Shown here: positions 25,489 to 33,966 of the stretch, one piece after another
Layout of the letters: each line of letters begins with the position of its first letter
Position numbering within the stretch: position 1 is the stretch's first letter
NCBI RefSeq assembly: GCF_000826065.2
Contig: NZ_LN623543.1
Coordinates: forward strand, 350,144-414,143
Direction of reading: 5' to 3'
DNA length: 64,000 bases
Origin: Tessaracoccus massiliensis
Lineage (GTDB): Bacteria > Actinomycetota > Actinomycetes > Propionibacteriales > Propionibacteriaceae
The notes under the pieces: generated by a model
Databases searched by the model: none
Told to the model about the DNA's origin: nothing
What the model saw: the letters and a program-made list of their open reading frames with translations, nothing else
Program-made: the position numbers and the translations under genes

Positions 25489-28377
25489 GTGCTCTCCCCC
25501 GCCTTTCCGCGGTCCATCCGCGTGTTCATCGTCGCCCTCGTCGTCATCGCGATCGCCGGCCTCCCGCTCGGCGCTCAAGCGCTGGGTGAGACCTCCTCGC
25601 GGACCCTGGAGGTGCTGGAGGCGGGCAACCCCGTCATCGCGCAGACAGGGGTGGGACGCGGCGACGGGATGGCCCGCGAGTCGACGGGGCTGGCGCTGGC
25701 TGCCGGCGCCGTCGTCGAGGCCAGGGTCACCAACGGGGTCCACGGGGTTCAGCTGTCACTGATGACCGACAGCAACCGGACCGACCGCTCGGCCGATCTG
25801 CCGCCGAACGGCGCCTGGGTCCCCGTGACGGCCGCAGCCGATTCCGGCGTGTTCTTCCTCCTGCGCGACGACCGGTCCTGGCCTGTCGCGCCGCAGGTGG
25901 AGTGGCGCGTCGTCAGCGGGACCGCCTACGCCATGCCGGAGTATCGCCTGGGCGACTCACCCACCCAGTTCCTCGCCGCCTGGGACGCCTCCGATGCGCC
26001 CTTCGCCGTGCTCGTGGATCCGAGCTTCTCCATGCTGGTGCCCATCCTCGACCGGGATCTGCTCCGCAGTTGGGAATGGTCTCAGTTCGACAGCCTCGAC
26101 GACGCCATCGAGGGCTACCGCCACATCATGAGCACCTACAACCAATGGCTGGGCCTCGATGACGCCGATCCCAGGACCGAGCACCACAACGACGAGCAGC
26201 GCTACTTCCTCAGGCCCGACCGCAACGGCTGGGGCTACGCGTACTACCAGTCTGGCAACTACGTCGGCACCAGCGAACCCAGCATCAAGCCCTACCTGCT
26301 GGGTCCCCACGCCTGGGTGATCCTGCACGAGACCGCCCACGGCTACGACGGGCTCATGACCCGGCCCGCGGACGGCACCGACATCCAGCTCGGCGAGGTG
26401 TGGAACAACATCTACGGCTACCACTATCAGAAGCTCGTCCACGACGTCGACGAGTGGCTCTACTGGGGCCGCAAGGCCCCGGAGCAGGGGGCCATCGACG
26501 ACAAGCGCATCGCGAACGGAGGCGTCCTCCCCTATGCCGAGCTGGGCTTCCGAGAGCGGCTCGACTTCATGGTGCGCATCGCCGAACTCACCGGAGACGT
26601 CGAGGGCCTGCGCGCCTTCAACCGAACGCTGCGCACGCTCGAAGCTGACGGCGCCAGGCCCGCCGCCCAGCGGCGCAGCGACCTGATCGCGGAACACTGG
26701 GGCCTGGTCAGTGGCGTCAACCTCGTGTCCTGGTTCGAGTCCTACGCCCTGCCCCTCAGCCCCGCGCTACGCACCCAACTCCTCGACGTGACGCCCGCCA
26801 CCATGGCTACGCCGCTGCGCGACCTGTATCCCTCCTACGAGGCGACGGCCGCCGCTGCAGCGAATCTGGGGCTGGAGAGTGCCGGCAGCCTCGTGCCCAC
26901 CGCCACCACCCGTACCATGGGCGTGACCACCACCGCGCGCGTCACGATGACGGGCGACGTCTCCGGAGTCGAGGGCCGCTACGTGACGCTCTGGGACGGA
27001 GCGGAGAAGGTTGCCACCGCACCCTTCGTGGCGGGTACCGCGACTTTCGCCGATCTGCCGATCGGCACTTACACCGTCCGCTACCCGGAGCACCGGGGCA
27101 CCGGGCACGTGCCGGCATCTGGCTGGCTGCTGGCACCCGTCAACACACCAGATTCGGGCAACGCCGCGGTCACCTACCCCGCGGAGGCCACCCCGTCGTC
27201 CGTCGGCGGCGCCCGGCTCAACTTCCTGGGCTTGAGCGACGTGTCGTTCGCGTCGCTGACCCACGATCCGGTGCTCGGCACCCTGACGTTGGAGGACCGG
27301 ATGGTGGAGCCCCACTCCTACTTCTCCAACGACTACACCTCGGTACTCGTCACGTCTCCGACGGGCGCGACGCTGCTCGAGCGCAGCTTCGTCGGCAACA
27401 CGATCTCCAAGGGACCCGCCAGCCAGGCGGTCTCCGCGCCAGTGGGCACGCTCGTCGAGGTGATGCACCTTGAGCCTCAGGCTCGGCTGCGCCCTGTGGA
27501 TGTCACCACCGGTGAGTCGCGCGTCGATCTCGCGACCGATCAGCAGACGACCACCTACCTCGTGACCGAGTACGGCCTCGTCAAGCAGGAGTCCCCAGAG
27601 GCCGCGCTGCCCACCTACCTCGCTGCCCTCGAAACCCGCCTGGTGCACCTTGAGGCTGCCGCCGAGGGCGAAGGGTGGTTCGCACCCCAGGCAGCGGCGC
27701 TGCGCGCCTCCATCCTCGCCCTCCCCGCAGCACAACGCGACGCCCTGGCCGGCAAGTACGGAGAGCTCCTCGACGCGCTGGTGCAGCCAGCCACCGAGCC
27801 CCGCCCCGCACCAGAGCCCACGGTCACCCCGGAACCCACCGTCACCCCGAAACCGACGGCCGCACCCACCCGCACCGATCCACCGCCGTCGCCCGCGCCC
27901 ACGTCGAAGCTCTCAACCCCGACACCGGCGAAGAAGTACGTGCCGACGGCCCCGTACACCAAGGCCGGCCTCCACACCATCAACGGCCGCCGCTGGAACA
28001 CCACCTGTGAGCCCTACTCCCACACCGTGCGCTGCCGCACCGACATCTGGGCCACCGTCATCACCCACACCAACGGCACCTACCAACGCAACGACGGCTG
28101 GGCCTTCAACAACCTCACCTACCTGCCCTACATGACCGAAACCGCCTGGAAAGGCAACCCCCTCGCCATGCACAACATGGACGGCTTCACCTCCGGCGGC
28201 CGCCAGTGGCGCACCGAATGCCACACCCCCCAAACCGGCCGAGGCGCCTGCCGCAGCTACACCATGACCACCGTCTACGCAGCAACCCCCAAGACCGCAG
28301 GCGGCTACACCTTCTCCCAGAACAACCAGTGGGTCTTCAACAACATCGTCCTCTTCGGCGACCCATCCTGGCGATGA
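25489..28377 (+). CDS. Secreted M60-family metallopeptidase with C-terminal Cys-repeat module
   Basis: A 962-residue secreted protein. It has a signal peptide (FIVALVVIAIAGLPLGAQA, cleavage near residue 32) and a peptidase M60/enhancin-like domain with zinc motif H280-ETA-H284 and E303 18 residues later. A beta-rich middle and a helical segment (about 720-770) follow, then a Pro/Thr-rich linker (775-815) and the shared C-terminal module (815-962: KKYVPTAPYT, CRTDIWATV, WAFNNLTYLPYM, WRTEC, WVFNNIVLF). M60 peptidases cleave mucin-like glycoproteins in gut bacteria. The start is GTG 25489 with only a weak ribosome-binding site. A 40-bp repeat of its 3' end lies upstream. The codon use resembles its neighbours. 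Confidence 0.88.
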   Translation: MLSPAFPRSIRVFIVALVVIAIAGLPLGAQALGETSSRTLEVLEAGNPVIAQTGVGRGDGMARESTGLALAAGAVVEARVTNGVHGVQLSLMTDSNRTDRSADLPPNGAWVPVTAAADSGVFFLLRDDRSWPVAPQVEWRVVSGTAYAMPEYRLGDSPTQFLAAWDASDAPFAVLVDPSFSMLVPILDRDLLRSWEWSQFDSLDDAIEGYRHIMSTYNQWLGLDDADPRTEHHNDEQRYFLRPDRNGWGYAYYQSGNYVGTSEPSIKPYLLGPHAWVILHETAHGYDGLMTRPADGTDIQLGEVWNNIYGYHYQKLVHDVDEWLYWGRKAPEQGAIDDKRIANGGVLPYAELGFRERLDFMVRIAELTGDVEGLRAFNRTLRTLEADGARPAAQRRSDLIAEHWGLVSGVNLVSWFESYALPLSPALRTQLLDVTPATMATPLRDLYPSYEATAAAAANLGLESAGSLVPTATTRTMGVTTTARVTMTGDVSGVEGRYVTLWDGAEKVATAPFVAGTATFADLPIGTYTVRYPEHRGTGHVPASGWLLAPVNTPDSGNAAVTYPAEATPSSVGGARLNFLGLSDVSFASLTHDPVLGTLTLEDRMVEPHSYFSNDYTSVLVTSPTGATLLERSFVGNTISKGPASQAVSAPVGTLVEVMHLEPQARLRPVDVTTGESRVDLATDQQTTTYLVTEYGLVKQESPEAALPTYLAALETRLVHLEAAAEGEGWFAPQAAALRASILALPAAQRDALAGKYGELLDALVQPATEPRPAPEPTVTPEPTVTPKPTAAPTRTDPPPSPAPTSKLSTPTPAKKYVPTAPYTKAGLHTINGRRWNTTCEPYSHTVRCRTDIWATVITHTNGTYQRNDGWAFNNLTYLPYMTETAWKGNPLAMHNMDGFTSGGRQWRTECHTPQTGRGACRSYTMTTVYAATPKTAGGYTFSQNNQWVFNNIVLFGDPSWR

Positions 28378-28394
28378 CACCACCGCGACGGGCT
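28354..28394 (+). repeat. Right copy of the ~40-bp direct repeat flanking the M60 gene
   Basis: Covers the last codons of the M60 gene and 17 bp of downstream sequence; the partner is at 25385-25424. Together they bracket the whole M60 gene with its promoter, 2.97 kb apart. Confidence 0.75.
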
Positions 28395-28426
28395 ACGCTG
28401 AGGGCGTCTAGTTCAAGGAGGCAGCT

Positions 28427-28585
28427 GTGAGCCAGGACCCTTGCACTCCCCCGCCGCCACCTTCCGGCGGCTACACGCACCTCAAGACCGTGCTCAAGTT
28501 CGCCATCACGCGCATGATCGGCAGCGCGGCGTACCGCCAGGGCCGCGTCTACAACTATCCCGGCGCCATCAGGTTCCTGCACTAG
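28427..28585 (+). CDS. Small 52-residue protein overlapping the membrane-protein start
   Basis: A GTG at 28427 lies 6 bp after an excellent AAGGAGG ribosome-binding site and opens 52 codons (MSQDPCTPPPPPSGG..., ending AIRFLH, TAG). The N terminus is Pro-rich; the rest is basic with GYTHLKTVLKFAITRMIGSA. The TAG shares its G with a GTG start for the membrane-protein frame (TAGTG). The family is not recognised. Its second half, from 28510, lies inside the 144-bp tandem duplication, so the same coding end occurs again at 28654-28729 without a start. The strong ribosome-binding site supports translation; it could be a leader peptide. Confidence 0.5.
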   Translation: MSQDPCTPPPPPSGGYTHLKTVLKFAITRMIGSAAYRQGRVYNYPGAIRFLH

Positions 28586-28797
28586 TGGCGGGCCGACCTC
28601 TACTCCAGCGCCAGGAGCACTGGCTGCGCACCAACGGCTTGCCGCTGGTGGTCGCGCATGATCGGCAGCGCGGCGTCCCGCCAGGGCCGCGTCTACAACT
28701 ATCCCGGCGCCATCAGGTTCCTGCACTAGTGGCGGGCCGACCTCTACTCCAGCGCCAGGAGCACTGGCTGCGCACCAACGGCTTGCCGCTGGTGGTC
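28510..28797 (+). repeat. 144-bp tandem direct duplication (two copies)
   Basis: Copy 1 is 28510-28653 and copy 2 is 28654-28797, differing at one base (GTACCG versus GTCCCG). Each copy holds the end of the 52-codon frame, the TAGTG junction and the first 23 codons of the membrane-protein gene. The length is 48 codons exactly, so both GTG starts stay in frame with the downstream gene. Confidence 0.95.
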
Positions 28798-29922
28798 CCG
28801 CCGATGCGGCGTCTTCGAGGCATCGTCTCGCGCACTGTGCCGCTGTTGATCGCGTTGATGTTCCTTGCCACTGGCCTGACCATCTTCGATGCCGCCATCT
28901 CGGGCGAAACCCTGGACCTCGTCGAGTTGATCCAGTACCCCGACATCCTCACGCGTGTGATCATCGCGAGCATCGTGGCGGTGGCCGGGCTGCCGGCCTC
29001 CATCGGCTATGCCAGGGCCCAGACGAAGCTGAGCCCCCGCGTCCAGTTGGCCATCGGTCTGCTGATCATCGTGTTCTGGTTGTTCGGCCTGAGCCTCGTG
29101 GCCAGCCTCACGCAGGCCACCAAGGGACTCCACATGAGCATCGAGCTCCGGCTCCTCCTGCTACTCGTCGCGGCGCTCTTCGGCTACTACGGTGCGGGCT
29201 CCATCCTGGGGTGGGCGGGCCGTCGTGGCGCGAGAGAGATGGCCACCACGTTCCCCGCCATCGCGCGCATCCTCCCGCTGTTGCTGCTGACGGTGCTGCT
29301 GGTGTTCTTCACCGAGGAGCTGTGGACGCTCTCCGCTGTGATGAGCAAACCCCGGATGTGGATGTTGAGTGGCTTCCTGATCCTCATGATCATGCTGATC
29401 GTGCTGCCCACATCGTTCGATCTGCTGCGCGATGTGCGCGACGACGACGAGTGCGAACCGCTCCTGGAGAACACGCCCTTCGTGGGGCTCGAGCCGCACA
29501 CCTCCAGGTTGTCGCTGGGTGAGCGATTCAATCTCATCGCCGTCTCTGCCGCCATCCAGTTCATCCAGGTGGCGGTGTTCAGCGCGGTCACCTTCCTGGT
29601 CTTCGCATCGTTCGGATCCTTGACGCTCACCGACGCCCTGATCGCCAAGTGGACGGGCGTGCCGGCCTCTCAGCTCGTGATCCTCGGCGTGGGCATGCCC
29701 ATCGAGGCGCACATGTTCCGGGTGTGCCTCATCCTGGCGCTGTTCAGCGGGATCTCGTTCGCGGCCTCGATGCTGCAGGATTCCATGTACCGCAGCCTGT
29801 TCCTGGACCGGGTCAGCGACGAGGTACGCCTCAACCTGGCGGCGCGCAACCGCTACCGCGCAGTGCTGCTCAGGGAAGACAAGGGGCCGGCCAAGCTCAG
29901 CAGCCTGGTCGACATCGACTAG
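28729..29922 (+). CDS. Multi-pass membrane protein of unknown function
   Basis: A 397-residue protein with about eight hydrophobic helices. The N terminus LLQRQEHWLRTNGLPLVV followed by a basic MRRLRG and a first helix recalls an actinobacterial membrane family with a conserved QE.WLR.NGLP start. FPAIARILPLLLLTVLLVFF and EELWTLSAVM are further typical segments. GTG 28729, the start inside duplicate copy 2, best fits the family N terminus. The in-frame GTG 28585 in copy 1 would add 48 residues that repeat part of the N terminus. No enzymatic motif is seen. Confidence 0.75.
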   Translation: MAGRPLLQRQEHWLRTNGLPLVVPPMRRLRGIVSRTVPLLIALMFLATGLTIFDAAISGETLDLVELIQYPDILTRVIIASIVAVAGLPASIGYARAQTKLSPRVQLAIGLLIIVFWLFGLSLVASLTQATKGLHMSIELRLLLLLVAALFGYYGAGSILGWAGRRGAREMATTFPAIARILPLLLLTVLLVFFTEELWTLSAVMSKPRMWMLSGFLILMIMLIVLPTSFDLLRDVRDDDECEPLLENTPFVGLEPHTSRLSLGERFNLIAVSAAIQFIQVAVFSAVTFLVFASFGSLTLTDALIAKWTGVPASQLVILGVGMPIEAHMFRVCLILALFSGISFAASMLQDSMYRSLFLDRVSDEVRLNLAARNRYRAVLLREDKGPAKLSSLVDID

Positions 29923-29926
29923 GGCT

Positions 29927-30550
29927 CTACTCCTCGAACGGCGAAGGGTCGCCGGCCCCGACACGCACCACCTCGGGGACGTCGCCGGTCATGTCCACCA
30001 CCGTCGATGGCTCCAGCCCGCAGTCGCCCGAATCGATGACCGCGTCCACATCGTGGTCGAGCAGTTCCTTGATGGCCCACCCGTCGGTCTGGGCGTCCTC
30101 GTGGCCGGGCAGAAGCAGCGTCGACGACAGCATCGGTGCGCCGTAGGCCTTCAGCAGTTCCAAGGTGGTGCGGTGCTGCGGGATCCGCACGCCGACGGTG
30201 CGCTTCTTCGGGTGCATCATCATCTTCGGCACCTCACGGGTGGCCTCGAGAATAAAGGTGTACGGGCCCGGCGTGGCGGCCTTCACAGCCCGGAAGTCCC
30301 GGTTGTTCATATGGACGTACTCCCCCAGCTTGGCGAACTCGTCGACCACCAGGGTGAAATGGTGCTTGTCATCAAGATCACGGATGCGCTTGATCCGCGC
30401 GATGCCCTCAGCGTTGCCCAAAGCGCAGCCGAGCGCGAAACATGAATCGGTGGGGTACACGATCAACCCGCCGTCGGCGAGGATCCGCGCAGCCTGGGCC
30501 AGCGCGCGCGGCTGCGGGTTGTCTGGGTGCACATCGAAGTACTGAGCCAT
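29927..30550 (-). CDS. YciO/Sua5-type threonylcarbamoyl-AMP synthase-like protein
   Basis: A 207-residue YrdC-fold protein of the YciO subgroup. It has IVYPTDSCFALGC (the KxR/YPT ligand-binding start), RIKRIRD, HHFTLVV, PGPYTFIL, KKRTVGVRIP and the SSTLLLPG segment. YrdC/Sua5 proteins make threonylcarbamoyl-AMP for the t6A modification of tRNA; YciO is a weaker relative, so the exact role is uncertain. The stop lies 5 bp from the convergent membrane-protein gene. It is in the same direction as the two TadE genes upstream with a 9-bp gap. Confidence 0.88.
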   Translation of the reverse strand: MAQYFDVHPDNPQPRALAQAARILADGGLIVYPTDSCFALGCALGNAEGIARIKRIRDLDDKHHFTLVVDEFAKLGEYVHMNNRDFRAVKAATPGPYTFILEATREVPKMMMHPKKRTVGVRIPQHRTTLELLKAYGAPMLSSTLLLPGHEDAQTDGWAIKELLDHDVDAVIDSGDCGLEPSTVVDMTGDVPEVVRVGAGDPSPFEE

Positions 30551-30559
30551 GACCAGAGC

Positions 30560-30991
30560 CTAGCGACCCCGCAGCGGATCCACCGGAGAAGAGCGCTGAG
30601 CCGTCACCTCCACTGTGCCGGGGATGAACGGCAGCGAGACATCCGCCAATTCGACGGCGCAGGTGACGCTCACCGTCACCGTGGCCTGGGCTCCCAACGG
30701 GCGGGCCACCCCCGCCGCGTCCGCGTCCACCGCCGTGCTCCGGCACGCCACGTTGCGCTGGGCCAGAGCGGAGCCGACGGCGACTTCCGCCTCCCGGTGC
30801 GCCACGGCGACGCTGCGCTCCAGCGACGCGGCGCGGGCCCCCGCCGCAGCCGCAGACCCCACGTGCTGCTCGGCCAGCACGATCCGCGCCAGCGTCAACA
30901 GCAGGCCGATGAACAGCACGATCACCGGCAGCACGACGGCGGCCTCCACCGAGATGGACAGCCCGCGCTCGTCGCGCGACCGCGACGTCAT
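30560..30991 (-). CDS. TadE-like pseudopilin/secreted protein
   Basis: A 143-residue protein with DERGLSISVEAAVVLPVIVLFI, the TadE-like N terminus in which a Gly and a later Glu precede one hydrophobic helix, and an extracytoplasmic rest. Two cysteines (AQRNVACRS and VTVSVTCAV) may form a disulfide. TadE/TadF are minor components of Tad (Flp) pilus systems. The start overlaps the stop of the other TadE-like gene by ATGA. No TadA, TadB or TadC gene is next to it. Confidence 0.75.
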   Translation of the reverse strand: MTSRSRDERGLSISVEAAVVLPVIVLFIGLLLTLARIVLAEQHVGSAAAAGARAASLERSVAVAHREAEVAVGSALAQRNVACRSTAVDADAAGVARPLGAQATVTVSVTCAVELADVSLPFIPGTVEVTAQRSSPVDPLRGR

Positions 30992-31359
30992 GGCTCGGTC
31001 ACCCGCTCAGTGGTCGCCACCATCGTCTTGGACACCTCGAACGGCCACAGCACCACCACGGCACGGCCGGTCACCGTCGCCGTGGTGTGGCGCCCGCCGT
31101 CCCGCACTGTTGCCGTCGCCCCACTCAGCGAGCCGTTCCCGGCCACCTCCAACGCGGCCGCCTCGCCGGCACCCTCGGAGGAACCCTCCGCCGCGGCGAC
31201 GGCGGCGCCCTGCTGGGCCGCGGCCAAGGCCGTCGACTCAGCCCAGGCAACAAGGGCCCACTGCACCAACCCCAGGAGGAGGCCGATCGCCAACGGCAGC
31301 AAGAGGGCGGCCTGCACCGAGGAACTCATCCCCCGCTCGTCGCGCGGCCCGGTCTGCAT
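30988..31359 (-). CDS. TadE-like protein
   Basis: A 123-residue protein with GPRDERGMSSSVQAALLLPL, then a hydrophobic helix (IGLLLGLVQWALVAWA) and an Ala/Gly-rich outer part. It is a second TadE/TadF-type minor pilin, overlapping the next gene by ATGA. I prefer ATG 31359 (MQTGPRDERG) over 31380. It is divergent from pfp across a 119-bp gap, so this is the head of a short transcript that continues into the YciO gene. Confidence 0.72.
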   Translation of the reverse strand: MQTGPRDERGMSSSVQAALLLPLAIGLLLGLVQWALVAWAESTALAAAQQGAAVAAAEGSSEGAGEAAALEVAGNGSLSGATATVRDGGRHTTATVTGRAVVVLWPFEVSKTMVATTERVTEP

Positions 31360-31478
31360 GGCCCCATCCTCGCAAATCAACAGGTCAGAAACCCAGCACC
31401 CGGGTCAACCTGTGGATAAACGTGCAATAGGCTGGGCGTCGACGCGTACAGCGTCGCACCACACACGAAAGGACACTC

Positions 31479-32699
31479 ATGGTCAAGAAGGTAGCCATCC
31501 TCACGGCCGGCGGCTTCGCTCCCTGCCTTTCCTCGGCGATCGGCGGACTCATCGAGCGCTACACCGAGATTGCGCCTGAGGTTGAGATCATTGCCTACCG
31601 TCACGGGTACCAGGGCCTCCTCCAGGGCGACTTCCTCGTCGTCGACGACACCGTCCGCAAGAACGCGGCTCTGCTGCACAAGTTCGGCGGCTCCCCCGTC
31701 GGCAACTCGCGCGTCAAGCTCACCAACGCCAAGGACCTCGTCAAGCGCGGCCTGGTTCAGGAGGGCGTCAACCCGCTCGAGTTCGCTGCGAACCGCCTCG
31801 TCGAAGACGGCGTCGACGTGCTTCACACCATCGGCGGCGACGACACCAACACCACCGCTGCGGATCTGGCCAAGTACCTGCACGACAACGACTACGAGCT
31901 GACCGTCGTGGGCCTGCCCAAGACGATCGACAACGACGTCATCCCGATCAAGCAGTCGCTGGGCGCCTGGACCGCCGCAGAGCAGGGCTCGATCTTCGCG
32001 CAGAACGTGGTGGCGGAGCACAACTCCGGCTCCCGCATGCTGATCGTGCACGAGGTCATGGGCCGCCACTGCGGCTGGCTGACCGCCGCCACCGCGCAGA
32101 AGTACCGCGAATGGCTGGACGAGCAGGAGTGGCTGCCGGAGATCGGCCTGTCCAAGGAGGCCTGGGACGTGCACGGTGTCTACGTGCCGGAGGGCGAGAT
32201 CAACATCGCCGCCGAGTCTGAGCGCCTCAACAAGATCATGGATGAGGTCGGCAACGTGACGATCTTCCTGTCTGAGGGAGCCGGTCTCGATTCGATCGTC
32301 GCCGAGATGGAGGCCCAGGGCGAAGAGGTCCCCCGCGACCCGTTCGGCCACGTCCGCCTCAACGAGGTCAACCCCGGCGCCTGGTTCGGCGACCAGTTCG
32401 CCAAGAAGCTCAACGCCGAGAAGGTGCTCATCCAGAAGTCCGGCTACTTCAGCCGCTCTGCTGCCGCCAACGACGCTGATCTCGCGCTGATCAAGGAGTG
32501 CACGGATCTGGCCGTCGACAAGGCCCTGGCCAGCGAGCCCGGCGTCATCGGCCACGATGAGGAGAACGGCGACGTGCTCAGCGCCATCGCGTTCGACCGC
32601 ATCAAGGGCGGCAAGGCCTTCGACATCAACCAGGACTGGTACAAGAAGATGCTGGCCGACATCGGCCAGGAGTTCCCGAAGCCCGCACAGGCCCACTGA
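31479..32699 (+). CDS. pfp: Pyrophosphate--fructose 6-phosphate 1-phosphotransferase
   Basis: A 406-residue PPi-dependent phosphofructokinase, close in length and motifs to the Propionibacterium freudenreichii enzyme. GGDDT (119-123) has the second Asp that marks PPi rather than ATP use, PKTIDND (147-153) carries the catalytic Asp, and EVMGRHCGW binds fructose 6-phosphate. It works reversibly between fructose 6-phosphate and fructose 1,6-bisphosphate in the cytoplasm. ATG 31479 has a GAAAGGA ribosome-binding site. It is monocistronic: a hairpin terminator follows 28 bp after the stop. Confidence 0.97.
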   Translation: MVKKVAILTAGGFAPCLSSAIGGLIERYTEIAPEVEIIAYRHGYQGLLQGDFLVVDDTVRKNAALLHKFGGSPVGNSRVKLTNAKDLVKRGLVQEGVNPLEFAANRLVEDGVDVLHTIGGDDTNTTAADLAKYLHDNDYELTVVGLPKTIDNDVIPIKQSLGAWTAAEQGSIFAQNVVAEHNSGSRMLIVHEVMGRHCGWLTAATAQKYREWLDEQEWLPEIGLSKEAWDVHGVYVPEGEINIAAESERLNKIMDEVGNVTIFLSEGAGLDSIVAEMEAQGEEVPRDPFGHVRLNEVNPGAWFGDQFAKKLNAEKVLIQKSGYFSRSAAANDADLALIKECTDLAVDKALASEPGVIGHDEENGDVLSAIAFDRIKGGKAFDINQDWYKKMLADIGQEFPKPAQAH

Positions 32700-32726
32700 G
32701 CCTGCGTCCCTCGAGGGACCAACCGC

Positions 32727-32752
32727 GCCGGCCGCCCCCAGGGGCGGCCGGC
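32727..32752. terminator. Hairpin terminator after pfp
   Basis: A perfect 12-bp stem (GCCGGCCGCCCC and complement) with a CA loop, followed by GTCGTCTTT on the plus strand. A separate 14-bp palindrome (GTCCCTCGAGGGAC, 32706-32719) lies just before it. The convergent yihY-type gene ends 14 bp beyond, so it may serve both. Confidence 0.85.
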
Positions 32753-32765
32753 GTCGTCTTTCCGG

Positions 32766-33926
32766 TCAGCGGCGGAAGATGGCCCGCAGCAGGCCGACGA
32801 TGAGTGCCCCCAGGCCCAGCCCCGTTGCTGCGCCCATGCCGTAGCCGATGCCGAGATTGGCTCTCATGCCGCGCGCCGCCACATCCTGACGCACGTACTC
32901 CTCCCGGCTGGGTTCCGGTAGTGCGGGAAGGGCGCCGGCCAGGTCATCGATCTCGACAGGTTGCGGGGAGGACAGAGTCTCCTCCACCTGGTCCGCCGCC
33001 GCAGGCGCGGCCGGGGTCGCTGAACGCTCGCGGGCGGCCCGCTGCGCCAGCTTGGCCCGCCACACGTCCTCGGTACCCACCCAGGCTGCGGTGAGCAGGA
33101 TCATCGTGGCCAGCACGTTGAACAGCAGCATCATCACGATGACCGGGCCGAAGAAGTTGGCCCCGCTCGTGCGGCCCATCAGCCCGGTCACCAGGCCGCC
33201 AACAGATTGCAGCACCGCCACCAGCACGGCTCCCACGAGCGTGCCGGTCAGCCAGGCGCGTGGGCTGACGACCTTGCGCGGCAGCACCGCGAACAGGAAC
33301 GCCATCAGGATCCAACTGGCCACAAACGTCAGGACGAAGGTGACCAGGCGCCAGAAGAAGCCGATCCCGGGGAAGCTCCCCCAGCCCAGCCAGTCGATCG
33401 CCTGCTGGCTGAGCCCGTGCCCGATCTGGGCCACGGCCACCCCGAAGCCGAGGGTGAGCAGCACTCCCAGGAAGATCGCGAAGTTGGTCACCAGGTCGAG
33501 GAGGAAATGCTTACGCTCAGTCGCGTCGGAGAACCTGTCAGCCCACATGACACGCACGGCGCGCTTCAGGTTGCCCACCCAGTTGGGGCCGGAGTACACG
33601 GCGGTGATCAGCGCCACGGTGAAGACGCTGCGCCAATCGCTGAGCGCCTGTTCGATGGCTTTGCCGATGCTCTCACCGATCCCCTCGTCCCCGAGGAAGT
33701 CGATGATGAAGCTGGTGATCTGGTCCATCAGATCGGGCCGCAGCACGGTGAGGGTCAGCCCCAGCGAGCCGAACGCGAACATGAGGATCGGCACCATGGA
33801 CAGCACCGTGAAGTAGGTGATAGCAGCGGCGAACTGCGGGCCGAGCCGCGTGTTGTACCGGTCGATGGCGGCCAGAGCGTGTGCCACGAAGGGTCGTTCG
33901 ATGACCCTGGCGATCCAGTCCTTCAC
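32766..33926 (-). CDS. YihY/BrkB family membrane protein
   Basis: A 386-residue membrane protein with six helices and the family hallmarks AAAITYFTVLSMVPILM, VYSGPNWVGNLKRAVRVMW and GANFFGPVIVMMLLFN. A Pro/Glu-rich cytoplasmic tail of about 90 residues ends in a C-terminal hydrophobic helix (GLGLGALIVGLLRAIF), longer than usual. The family was once annotated as RNase BN but has no shown RNase activity. The start is GTG 33926 (VKDWIARVIERP). It converges with pfp and lies 40 bp downstream of a MerR gene. Confidence 0.85.
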   Translation of the reverse strand: MKDWIARVIERPFVAHALAAIDRYNTRLGPQFAAAITYFTVLSMVPILMFAFGSLGLTLTVLRPDLMDQITSFIIDFLGDEGIGESIGKAIEQALSDWRSVFTVALITAVYSGPNWVGNLKRAVRVMWADRFSDATERKHFLLDLVTNFAIFLGVLLTLGFGVAVAQIGHGLSQQAIDWLGWGSFPGIGFFWRLVTFVLTFVASWILMAFLFAVLPRKVVSPRAWLTGTLVGAVLVAVLQSVGGLVTGLMGRTSGANFFGPVIVMMLLFNVLATMILLTAAWVGTEDVWRAKLAQRAARERSATPAAPAAADQVEETLSSPQPVEIDDLAGALPALPEPSREEYVRQDVAARGMRANLGIGYGMGAATGLGLGALIVGLLRAIFRR

Positions 33927-33966
33927 CGGCCCGAGTTTACCGCCAGCAGGGCGGTCTTCGGGGAGG

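Noticed and set aside
28583-28729. TAG read through (for example pyrrolysine or suppression) in the 52-codon frame
   Set aside because: The TAGTG junction is explained by a coupled restart for the membrane-protein gene, and the read-through text (WRADLYSSAR) looks random.
28510-28797. Two 144-bp tandem copies as a CRISPR array
   Set aside because: Only two directly abutting copies, with no short repeats or spacers and no cas gene anywhere in the window.
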